Shown piece by piece: positions 9,853 to 16,962 of a stretch of 64,000 bases of DNA. Under the pieces are notes generated by a model. That model had not been told where the DNA came from and searched no databases. It saw only the letters and a list, made by a program, of their open reading frames with translations. The position numbers were made by a program, and so were the translations under genes. This stretch comes from Neolewinella xylanilytica (GTDB lineage: Bacteria; Bacteroidota; Bacteroidia; Chitinophagales; Saprospiraceae), in the NCBI RefSeq assembly GCF_002934605.1, contig NZ_PTJC01000005.1, forward strand, positions 682,001 through 746,000, given 5' to 3'. Position 1 is the stretch's first letter; every line of letters begins with the position of its first letter.

Positions 9853-9917
9853 TGACCTGTTTTATGCCTGCCGATGATTCAGATCATCGTTCGGCGGCAT
9901 GGTAAGACGGAGCTTTA
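9853..9917 (+). promoter_or_regulatory. Paired FixK-like box promoter of the first usp gene
   Basis: Proximal box TGATTCAGATCA at 9875-9886 lies in a longer perfect palindrome (7-bp arms CGATGAT/ATCATCG). The distal position 9853-9864 keeps only the half site TGAC. After a 23-nt gap comes octamer GAGCTTTA (9910-9917), then ATG 9939. Confidence 0.75.
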
Positions 9918-9938
9918 GGAAAACCAACCCGTTCCGTC

Positions 9939-10460
9939 ATGCAAGAAGTTATTGTCCCCGTAGACTTTTCACCCGCCTCGGCAACCGCCCTGCGCTTTGC
10001 CGCCCGGTTGGTGGAAGAATCCGGTATGCAGCTGCGCGTCATTTATCCGTACACCTCGCTGGTCTGCCGTGCCAGCTACGAGCGAAGTCCGGACTACTAC
10101 CTGCGCCGCCTCGAGGTGGCCCTTACCGCCTGGGTGAGCCAACAACTCGGCCCCCCCTACGATGCCGGGCGGGTGGATGTCCGGGTAATCGACAGCGACC
10201 CGGCCGCCTACCTGCTCGCCTCCAGCCAGGAGGCTACGGTGGCCCTGATCGTCATGGGTCTGCCCGAACACCACGAGGGGGGTGGCCGCCTGCCAACGCA
10301 GGCGCTGAGTGAAGCCATCACCGCGGGCGGTGGCTGCCCGGTCATCCTGATTCCGGCCGGCTACGAGGAGCTGGCCGCCACCCAACTGGCCGCCCCCCTC
10401 TGCGGCCGGCAAAGCAAAACCTACCGCCGCCGCAGTCGCCTGCCCGCCGGACTATCCTGA
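9939..10460 (+). CDS. Universal stress protein, single UspA domain
   Basis: This 173-residue cytoplasmic protein begins with the IVPVDFSPAS segment that opens Usp domains and ends the domain with CPVILIPAGY near residue 145, followed by a basic tail (KTYRRRSR). The nucleotide loop after IVMG does not show the G-2x-G-9x-G(S/T) pattern, so ATP binding is doubtful. Its promoter is one of the eight paired-box modules, and it is convergent with the next usp gene across a hairpin terminator. Confidence 0.9.
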   Translation: MQEVIVPVDFSPASATALRFAARLVEESGMQLRVIYPYTSLVCRASYERSPDYYLRRLEVALTAWVSQQLGPPYDAGRVDVRVIDSDPAAYLLASSQEATVALIVMGLPEHHEGGGRLPTQALSEAITAGGGCPVILIPAGYEELAATQLAAPLCGRQSKTYRRRSRLPAGLS

Positions 10461-10479
10461 TCGCTTTGTACCGGATATA

Positions 10480-10512
10480 AAAAAGGCCGGGCTCCCCGTA
10501 GGCAGCCCGGCA
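10480..10512 (-). terminator. Rho-independent terminator of the minus-strand usp gene
   Basis: Inverted repeat GCCGGGCT/AGCCCGGC (10486-10493 and 10504-10511) with a 10-nt loop. On the minus strand the stem is followed by a run of T. On the plus strand there is no T run, so it mainly serves the gene at 10540-11442. Confidence 0.75.
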
Positions 10513-10539
10513 TACATTTACACGGATCGACTATATTCC

Positions 10540-11442
10540 TTAGCTCCCGGCCATGGCATCCATTCCGGCTTCCTCCGCCGAAGCGTTTACCACCACCTCA
10601 TCGGTGAGGATCAGCAGGGGCAGGGGGGTGTGCAGCGCAGCATCCCGGGTGCGGCTGCCCTTCGAAAGCCGGTTCAGCCAGCCGCGTTCCGGGCGGTGCA
10701 TCACGACGAGTTGACAGTCGCGCTCACCGGCGAAGTCGAAGATGGCGCGGGTGACGTGCGGGGACTTGCGTTCGGTAATCGTGGCATGGTAGCCTTTGTC
10801 GGGGCGGTCGAACACTTCGCGGAGGAGTTCCAAGCCGTACTGGGGCACTTTGTCGTCGCCGGTCGTGATGTGGACGAAGTGCATCCTGGGGCTGAAGGGC
10901 CGGAGGGAGCGAAGCAGGCTTCCAGCCTGGAAGGGTGCGGTTCCCTGCAGGTCGGTGGCGAAGCAGATATCGCGGAGCGGCTGGTAAGTAGCCTGTTCGG
11001 GTACGATCAGGATCGGGCAGGGCGCGCGGTTCATGAGGACGCTGGTGTTGGTGCCGAGCAGGTCGTCCCAGGCACCCTGGCTACCGGTGGTGCCCATCAC
11101 GATCAGGTCGTTCTTTTCCCGTTGCACCTGCCGGCGGATGGAATACCGGAGGTCGCCGATCTCGACGTACGTCTGGATGGCGGGGACGTGGCGGAGCTTC
11201 CCCGCTTCCAGGGTGAGCCCCTTGCGGTAGAAGGCGAGCAAATCCTGGCGGGAGTTGTCGATCATCAGGTCGGTGACGTTGACGAAGGAACCGTAACCGG
11301 GGGCGGAAACGGCCGGCGGTAGGGCGAAGAGCAGATGGATCGCCGCGTCCAGTTCGTCCGCCAGCCGGAGGGCATAGCGGTAGGCGTTCATGGCGGCGGG
11401 GGAGAAGTCGGTGGGTACGAGAATGGATTTGACGGGCTTCAT
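10540..11442 (-). CDS. Universal stress protein, tandem Usp domains
   Basis: This 300-residue protein has two Usp domains. Domain 1 (about 1-150) starts ILVPTDFSPAA and carries a complete nucleotide-binding loop G-TT-G-(9)-GT after IVMG. Domain 2 (about 155-290) is shorter and ends PLLILTDE. Tandem Usp proteins of this size are typical of Bacteroidota. The gene is divergent from the usp at 11738 and each has its own paired-box promoter in the shared 295-bp gap. The final residues (NASAEEAGMDAMAGS) form a low-complexity tail. Confidence 0.9.
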   Translation of the reverse strand: MKPVKSILVPTDFSPAAMNAYRYALRLADELDAAIHLLFALPPAVSAPGYGSFVNVTDLMIDNSRQDLLAFYRKGLTLEAGKLRHVPAIQTYVEIGDLRYSIRRQVQREKNDLIVMGTTGSQGAWDDLLGTNTSVLMNRAPCPILIVPEQATYQPLRDICFATDLQGTAPFQAGSLLRSLRPFSPRMHFVHITTGDDKVPQYGLELLREVFDRPDKGYHATITERKSPHVTRAIFDFAGERDCQLVVMHRPERGWLNRLSKGSRTRDAALHTPLPLLILTDEVVVNASAEEAGMDAMAGS

Positions 11443-11465
11443 GGCTTGCGTGCTTTAGTGGACTC

Positions 11466-11530
11466 CCAAGTTGAAGGCTTCGGATTGTCCGTGCGCTGAT
11501 CGAGATCAGCCGACCCGATGATCTGGATCG
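11466..11530 (-). promoter_or_regulatory. Paired FixK-like box promoter of minus-strand usp
   Basis: Proximal box TGATCGAGATCA at 11497-11508 (perfect TGATC-N2-GATCA), distal box TGATCTGGATCG at 11519-11530, 23-nt gap, octamer CAACTTGG at 11473-11466, ATG at 11442. Confidence 0.75.
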
Positions 11531-11627
11531 CCTCCTTGCCGGTTACCGGACCCAAACGGGGCGGTGGGGCGGCGGCGCGCGGGAGCGATAGCCACCCTGG
11601 ACCGGGAAAGCGGATATGGCATCCACC

Positions 11628-11692
11628 CGATAAGCATCATCGCCGGCCATGATCTACATCACCGCGGAGCTCCCGCTGCGCCGTGATCTTTA
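11628..11692 (+). promoter_or_regulatory. Paired FixK-like box promoter of the usp-lipoprotein-usp operon
   Basis: Distal box CGATAAGCATCA (11628-11639), proximal box TGATCTACATCA (11650-11661), 23-nt gap, octamer GATCTTTA (11685-11692), ATG at 11738 after a longer leader of about 40 nt. Confidence 0.75.
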
Positions 11693-11737
11693 CCGGACCG
11701 ACAACGGACGTTCACTTCCGTCAAAACCGACCTAAGC

Positions 11738-12538
11738 ATGCAACATATCCTCATCCCTACCGATTTCAGCCCCGCCGCCGCCCGGGCGATTGCCTACGGC
11801 AGCCTACTGGCCCGCGAGTACGGTGCCAAAGTCACCCTGGCTTACATCCACAGCATGCCGATGGACCCGATGCGGATCGGCGAGGTCAGCTCCGAACTCT
11901 ACCGCGACGGGGAGGCGCTGCTCGAAGACCACGCCGAGCAATTGCGGGCCGAAGGCCTGACCGTAGACACGGAGGTTCAGCTCGGTACGCCCGTATCCCG
12001 CCTCAAAAGCATCATCCTCAAACGGCAGGTCGACCTCGTCGTAATGGGATGTCAGGGCCGGCACCACGTAGCGTCGAATCTTTTCGGCAGCACCACTACC
12101 TCCCTGATGGAGGAAGTGACCGTGCCGATCCTGGCCGTCCCCCTGAACTACCAGCCCCGGAAACCCGAGCGCATCCTATGGGCGGCCGACAGTAAGGTGC
12201 CGAAAGGTTCCGCCATGCTGGAGCCCATGCTCGAGTTGGCCGAACGTAGCGGTAGCGAACTGCAGGTATTCCACTATCAGGAAGCCGACGAGCGGGAGCT
12301 CCCCGATCCGAAATTCAAGGAACTGCTGGCTGACGTCTCCTGCGATATTTACGTACAGGTGGACAACGGACTATCCGTGGATATCGCCATACGCGACTTC
12401 GTGGAAAAGACGGGGGTCGACCTCATTACGGTCATCCACCGTCGCACGGGCTGGCTCAATCGACTGGCGGTCGCTTCCTCCACTCGCAGAGCCGTCTTCA
12501 CCTCAGCGGTACCCATTCTCATTCTCCAGGAAAAATAA
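11738..12538 (+). CDS. Universal stress protein, tandem Usp domains
   Basis: This 266-residue protein starts ILIPTDFSPAAA. Domain 1 has a full nucleotide loop G-CQ-G-(9)-GS (GCQGRHHVASNLFGS) followed by VPILAVP. Domain 2 is degenerate but keeps the shared LDLITVIHRR-like strand (here VDLITVIHRR) and ends VPILILQEK. It heads a cluster usp-lipoprotein-usp with gaps of 11 nt and an overlapping stop/start, so these three are probably co-transcribed. Confidence 0.9.
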   Translation: MQHILIPTDFSPAAARAIAYGSLLAREYGAKVTLAYIHSMPMDPMRIGEVSSELYRDGEALLEDHAEQLRAEGLTVDTEVQLGTPVSRLKSIILKRQVDLVVMGCQGRHHVASNLFGSTTTSLMEEVTVPILAVPLNYQPRKPERILWAADSKVPKGSAMLEPMLELAERSGSELQVFHYQEADERELPDPKFKELLADVSCDIYVQVDNGLSVDIAIRDFVEKTGVDLITVIHRRTGWLNRLAVASSTRRAVFTSAVPILILQEK

Positions 12539-12549
12539 GCCGCGCTACC

Positions 12550-13299
12550 ATGCTACGTATGTCCCTCTACCGTCTCGCCTTTCCCTTACTGTTATTCGCG
12601 TGCCTTACCGGCTGCACCGAAGACTTCTTCGTCGACCTGGAACCCCTCGAGCGCGACCTACTGGGAGTGTGGGTGGCCGCCGAGCGGCAGGACACGACCT
12701 CCCTCAGCATCTTTAACGACCGCGCTCAGCTCATCTGGCGGCGCAACGGTCGCAAGTTTGCCGGCATGACCCTGAGCCGGGAAGAACAAGTCGCTATCCG
12801 GCTCACCGAGGTGTGGATGAAGGGGCTGGACGAAGCGGTGGAATTTCGAAATTTCCGGCAGGTCGACCACCAGCTTGCCCAGCTACACGCCACGCTGCGG
12901 GAATTGCGGGCCCCGCTCGTCGAGGCCCACCCGGCCGACCAACTTTACGCCTTTGACGACCGCTGGGGATGGGTGGAGGAAATCAGTCACGACCAGCTGA
13001 TGTGCCTCGTGGAATGGTCGGAGTACGAGGAGGCCTTTCAGGCCGCGAAAACTACCTGGCGCCATTTCCGGACCCTTGCTCCCGGGCACGCGGAAAACCT
13101 CTTTCCGGGCCTGGCGGCGACGGCCCCCGAAGCTGAAATCACCGCAATTGCCGTGGATGCCGAGCTGGTGTTGTTCGAAGACATCCTTTCGCTGGGTAAC
13201 CACACCCTCACCACCGAAACCTGCGGAACGGTGCGGCAACGCTTCCTGGACCACGTGGCCGTCCTGATCGGCTACCCCGAAGCGGATATCACCCTCTAA
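12550..13299 (+). CDS. Unrecognised lipoprotein in the usp cluster
   Basis: This 249-residue protein has a short basic N-terminus, a hydrophobic stretch and a lipobox (CLTGC, Cys near residue 22), so it is predicted to be lipidated after export. I do not recognise the mature part. It looks mainly alpha-helical and acidic, and has many Trp and Glu (WVEEISHDQLMCLVEW). Its stop overlaps the next usp start (TAATG). A second unrelated-looking lipoprotein of the same size and helical character follows another usp at 15171; the two may be distant paralogues, but I cannot show this by eye. Confidence 0.8.
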   Translation: MLRMSLYRLAFPLLLFACLTGCTEDFFVDLEPLERDLLGVWVAAERQDTTSLSIFNDRAQLIWRRNGRKFAGMTLSREEQVAIRLTEVWMKGLDEAVEFRNFRQVDHQLAQLHATLRELRAPLVEAHPADQLYAFDDRWGWVEEISHDQLMCLVEWSEYEEAFQAAKTTWRHFRTLAPGHAENLFPGLAATAPEAEITAIAVDAELVLFEDILSLGNHTLTTETCGTVRQRFLDHVAVLIGYPEADITL

Positions 13300-14174
13300 T
13301 GACCTTATTCATGCAACAGATAATTGTACCCGTAGATTTCTCCGATACCAGCGCGGCCGCCTTGCGCTTCGCTACGTATTTAGCGGAGGTGATGGATCTT
13401 GACCTCCGGGTGGTCCACGTTTTCGATTCCCTGGTGAGTGTGGCCCAGACGCTCCGGCCGGAAACCAGGGAAAAAGAGCGCAACCGGCTGGAAAGCGAGT
13501 TGACCGCCTTCGCCCGGAAGCATACGGAGCCCGTACTGGCTACCTTCCAGGGCAACCTGGACAGTCTGCCGGTGCTCCGCGCGACGGCCGTGGAAGGTCT
13601 GCCAGCGGCTACCTTGCTCGGGATTAGCGAGCGAGAAGAAACGGCACTAATCGTGATGGGCGGGGTAGGGTCGGGACAGGGGCTGCGTCCGCCGGGTATT
13701 TTCGGGAGCGTGGCCCGCAATCTTGCTACCCGCGGTGGCTGTCCGGTGCTGCTCATTCCCAAGGATTCCGGGTTTCCCGCGGTGGAACGGATGGCCGTCG
13801 CGTTCGAAGAGCCGGCCGACTTGCGCACCTTTACCCCCCTGCTACGCCCATTGATCCGGGGTATCCGCCCCGCGGTGCGTTACGTCCACGTACTCGATGA
13901 GGACGAGAGCCGGGAACGGGACCGAAAAGAGGAATTCGTAGTGGTTTCCTTCGGTCCCGATTTTCCCAGCTACACCTACACCTTTGACGAATTACCGCCC
14001 GGCAGGGTAGTGGACCGGCTGGTGACCTACACCTCCGAAAAGCAAATCGACCTGCTCGTAGTCGGGCGAAAGCGCCGGTCGTTCCTGGAACGTCTTGTTC
14101 ACCCCGATCACCTCTCTCCGGTGGTTAGAGCGGGTTCCGTTCCCCTGCTGATCATTCCCTTTCTCGGTGATTGA
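13299..14174 (+). CDS. Universal stress protein, tandem Usp domains
   Basis: About 290 residues. The start could be ATG 13299, which overlaps the previous stop, or ATG 13311, which gives MQQIIVPVDFS and matches the usp at 9939. Domain 1 ends CPVLLIPKD near residue 150. Its glycine loop (GGVGSGQGLRPPGIFGS) is two residues longer than the consensus G-2x-G-9x-G(S/T). Domain 2 keeps IDLLVVGRKRR and VPLLIIP. The stop codon overlaps the distal box of the promoter of the next usp gene. Confidence 0.9.
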   Translation: MTLFMQQIIVPVDFSDTSAAALRFATYLAEVMDLDLRVVHVFDSLVSVAQTLRPETREKERNRLESELTAFARKHTEPVLATFQGNLDSLPVLRATAVEGLPAATLLGISEREETALIVMGGVGSGQGLRPPGIFGSVARNLATRGGCPVLLIPKDSGFPAVERMAVAFEEPADLRTFTPLLRPLIRGIRPAVRYVHVLDEDESRERDRKEEFVVVSFGPDFPSYTYTFDELPPGRVVDRLVTYTSEKQIDLLVVGRKRRSFLERLVHPDHLSPVVRAGSVPLLIIPFLGD

Positions 14175-14236
14175 TCAAGATCATCCGAAGCGGTGACGCC
14201 CAACACTCCAACGGGAGCGATGGGAACGGAACTTTG
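14172..14236 (+). promoter_or_regulatory. Paired FixK-like box promoter of the last usp gene
   Basis: Distal box TGATCAAGATCA (14172-14183, perfect TGATC-N2-GATCA), proximal box TGACGCCCAACA (14194-14205, weaker), 23-nt gap, octamer GAACTTTG (14229-14236), ATG at 14257. Here the strong box is the distal one. Confidence 0.75.
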
Positions 14237-14256
14237 AGTAAACCAACCCGCCAACC

Positions 14257-15168
14257 ATGACGCACATTCTCATTCCCGTCGATTTCAGCCGCGCCTCCCA
14301 CAACGCCTACCGCTACGGCCTGCACCTGGCCGAGCGCCGGGGATTGCACGTCGTACTGGTGCATTACTACAGCGGCTCGATCGATCCGCGCACCAACCTG
14401 TACATCGGTGGCGACGGGACCATCCAGGGGAGTTTCGAGGCCAGGTTACGGGAGTTCGCCTATTCGAAGGGAGCCTACGGTGACTTGCTGGCCGTAGAAC
14501 CACCCACCGGGGTAGAAGTTACCTACGAGGCCGACGTGAGCCTCCGGCCCGCCTTTGCGATCGGTAAACGGGCGGAGCAGCCGGACATCAGCCTGGTCGT
14601 GATGGCCTCCCGCAGCTCCGAATCGGTGCTAGGAAAATGGCTCGGCAGCACGACGACTACCGTTTCGGAAAGTTGCGACTGTCCCGTCATGATCGTTCCC
14701 CCGGATGTCCGGCACCGCCCCATCCGGGAGGTCGTAGTCGCCAACAATCACGATACCGCCGATCCTGCTCCCCTGGCCTACCTCGAGGAATTATCCGACC
14801 TCTACGGTGGCAGCCGCGTCCATTTCGTGCACGTGGAACGCCTGAATGCGGACGGCGACACCACCTTCGTACCCTGGAAGTTGATGCAATTGATCAAGCG
14901 CCGTGACGCCGGGGCCGGCTTCCCCTTCGAGGTGGTCACGGTCCAGGACGACGACATCAGTGAGGGGCTGCTGAATTTCGCGAACGGTATCGATGCCGAC
15001 CTGATGGTAGTGGTCAACCGGTCGCGGAAACGGTGGCAAGCCTTTTTGCAGGCCACCCTTACCCAGGATTTAGCGCTGCGTTCCACCCTGCCGGTGCTGG
15101 TACTGCACGCCCAGTCGGCCGAGAACCCGCGGGGCAACTACCAATTCGATCACCAAAAAGAAGCCTGA
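14257..15168 (+). CDS. Universal stress protein, tandem Usp domains
   Basis: This 303-residue protein begins ILIPVDFSRAS. Domain 1 ends with the loop ASRSSESVLGKWLGST (the first Gly is Ala and the second Ser, GS kept) and CPVMIVPPD. Domain 2 starts near residue 155 (IREVVVANN), keeps DADLMVVVNRSRK and ends LPVLVLHAQ. It has its own paired-box promoter and is followed 2 nt later by a lipoprotein gene, repeating the usp-lipoprotein arrangement seen upstream. Confidence 0.9.
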   Translation: MTHILIPVDFSRASHNAYRYGLHLAERRGLHVVLVHYYSGSIDPRTNLYIGGDGTIQGSFEARLREFAYSKGAYGDLLAVEPPTGVEVTYEADVSLRPAFAIGKRAEQPDISLVVMASRSSESVLGKWLGSTTTTVSESCDCPVMIVPPDVRHRPIREVVVANNHDTADPAPLAYLEELSDLYGGSRVHFVHVERLNADGDTTFVPWKLMQLIKRRDAGAGFPFEVVTVQDDDISEGLLNFANGIDADLMVVVNRSRKRWQAFLQATLTQDLALRSTLPVLVLHAQSAENPRGNYQFDHQKEA

Positions 15169-15170
15169 TC

Positions 15171-15935
15171 GTGCGGCTCCCCATGCTCCTCCTGCTGATG
15201 CCGCTCTTCTGGTCCGTTGCCTGCAGCGAGGAACAGATCGTCACCGGGGTAGCGGCCGAATCCGCTTTCGTCCGACTCCTTTACGGGCTTACCCACCGGG
15301 ATACGCTGGCCAGTCAGATCGCGGCAACCGAGCTCAACGCTCACCTGCGTTCCCTGCGAACGGTAGGGTACCGCCCGCTGGCCGATGCCGACCTGGATGA
15401 GCGCATGTACCGTTTCGACCGGGCGGAATGCGCCTTTCTGGAGTCCCTGGCATCCATCAACGGCGGAGAACTCGATCTGGCCGCCGTCCAACTCGACCAG
15501 GCCGTATACGAAGTCCGGGCCGCAGACCCCCCGGTATCCGCCGAGCTCTACGTGCTGAACCTGTATGACTTCATCGGGGCATGGCTCGAAGTGGGTACGC
15601 TTTATGCGGACCGGGACGCATTCGTCCAGGAAGGAAGGAACTGTGCGGCAAACGCCCTGCGGGAGTGGGCCTCGATCCGGTATCTGCGACCGGATCCCGT
15701 TGTCTATCCCTCCATTGCCCGGAATCCGCTCCCCTTTCTCGAAGCCCACCTGGCCCTGGAAAGCCGTTTGCGGGAGGTGGAGGGTTTCGTTCACCGCAAC
15801 GATGCGATACCGGAAGCCGTGATGAGGGGCACCAGCGAGGCGCTGTGGAACGTACTCTTACTCTTCGGTGGCGGTGAAACCGCCCGCACTACGCCGAAAG
15901 CGGGTTCGAACACGGTTACACCAGCAGCCCTCTGA
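15171..15935 (+). CDS. Unrecognised lipoprotein following usp
   Basis: About 254 residues from GTG 15171 (MRLPMLLLLMPLFWSVAC), with a lipobox-like WSVAC at residues 14-18; ATG 15183 is an alternative start. The mature part is helical without recognisable motifs, and ends in a Thr/Ala-rich tail. Its GTG lies 2 nt after the usp stop, so it is co-transcribed with it. Its 3' end overlaps the convergent response regulator gene by 20 bp. No function can be given; the neighbourhood suggests an envelope component of the same stress response. Confidence 0.75.
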   Translation: MRLPMLLLLMPLFWSVACSEEQIVTGVAAESAFVRLLYGLTHRDTLASQIAATELNAHLRSLRTVGYRPLADADLDERMYRFDRAECAFLESLASINGGELDLAAVQLDQAVYEVRAADPPVSAELYVLNLYDFIGAWLEVGTLYADRDAFVQEGRNCAANALREWASIRYLRPDPVVYPSIARNPLPFLEAHLALESRLREVEGFVHRNDAIPEAVMRGTSEALWNVLLLFGGGETARTTPKAGSNTVTPAAL

Positions 15936-16962
15936 GCCTGGCGGGCTCGGCAACCGTGATCTGGCGGCCGTCGGTAACGATCAGCCCATCGCGCCGAAAA
16001 TCGGAGAGGGCGCGAATCACGCTTTCCTTCGTCGTTCCGACCATTTGGGCCAGTTCTTCGCGCGACAATTCGATGGCTGTTTCCCCGTACCGTTCGTGCA
16101 GGTCGCAGAGGACCAGCGCGGTCCGGCGGCGCACGCTGTCGTAGGCTTGCTGCACCAGGCGGTCGGACCGTTCAACGGTTTCACCGGCGAGCAGGTGCAT
16201 CAGCGCCTCGGCTACGTGCCGGTCTTGGTTCACCAGTTCCAGTAGCCGGGGGCCGGGTAGGCGGGCACAGCGCACGGTTTTAGTGGCTGCCCGGGCGGTA
16301 TAGTACAGGGGGATGCGTTCGAGGAGGCAAGCGGTGCCGAACAGGTCACCGGGCCCCAGGTCGGCGATGATGTAATCGCGGCCGTACTCGTGGGTACGGG
16401 TGAGGTGGACGTGCCCCTCCTCAATGCGGTATAAAAAATGCGGGTACTCTCCGTCGCGGGCAATGGTTTCTCCCTGATCGTACGTAAGCCGGTTGCCCTG
16501 GTCCGAAAAGGCGGCGAGTAGGGTGTCCATGCCCCTCCCGGGATCGCTGAGGTGAGCGGCGGCCGGGGCGGTGGCCGTGCCGCCGCGGGCGGCCTTCTTC
16601 AGGCGGGTCCGGATGACCTGCAGTAGCTCGTCCTTGTAGAAGGGCTTGGTAATGTAATCGTCGGCGCCCAGGTTCATGCCGCGGCGGATGTCTTCCTTTT
16701 CCGTGCGGGCGGTGATGAATACGAAGGGGATTCCGGCCGTCTGGTCGTTTTCGGAAAGCAGATTGAGCACGCCGTAGCCATCCAGTTCGGGCATCATCAC
16801 GTCGCAGAGGATCAGGTCGGGCGCTTCGGTGAGGGCCAGCTTGACCCCTTCTAGTCCGTGGCGGGCGGTTGACACGCCATAGCCGTACAGCTCGAGAATC
16901 TCGGCGAGGTTTTCGCGTACCTCCTCGTTGTCTTCGATGATGAGGATATTCGTTTTATCCAT
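15916..16962 (-). CDS. Response regulator with Crp/Fnr output (REC-cNBD-HTH)
   Basis: This 348-residue protein is a fusion of a FixJ-like receiver with a FixK-like output. The receiver (about 1-125) has the acidic pocket E10/D11, phospho-acceptor D54 (ILCDVMMP), T84 and K106 (TKPF). A cyclic-nucleotide-binding-like domain follows at about 145-260 (GDLFGTACLL), then a Crp-type winged helix at about 270-345. The recognition helix TTKESVIRAL keeps the Glu (E313) and Arg (R317) that read the TGA core in Crp and Fnr, with Ile where Fnr/FixK have Ser. No N-terminal Fnr cysteine cluster is present. ATG overlaps the kinase stop by 8 nt (ATGGATAA). I infer it binds the paired TGAY-N4-RTCA boxes; that is not shown directly. 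Confidence 0.92.
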   Translation of the reverse strand: MDKTNILIIEDNEEVRENLAEILELYGYGVSTARHGLEGVKLALTEAPDLILCDVMMPELDGYGVLNLLSENDQTAGIPFVFITARTEKEDIRRGMNLGADDYITKPFYKDELLQVIRTRLKKAARGGTATAPAAAHLSDPGRGMDTLLAAFSDQGNRLTYDQGETIARDGEYPHFLYRIEEGHVHLTRTHEYGRDYIIADLGPGDLFGTACLLERIPLYYTARAATKTVRCARLPGPRLLELVNQDRHVAEALMHLLAGETVERSDRLVQQAYDSVRRRTALVLCDLHERYGETAIELSREELAQMVGTTKESVIRALSDFRRDGLIVTDGRQITVAEPARLRGLLV

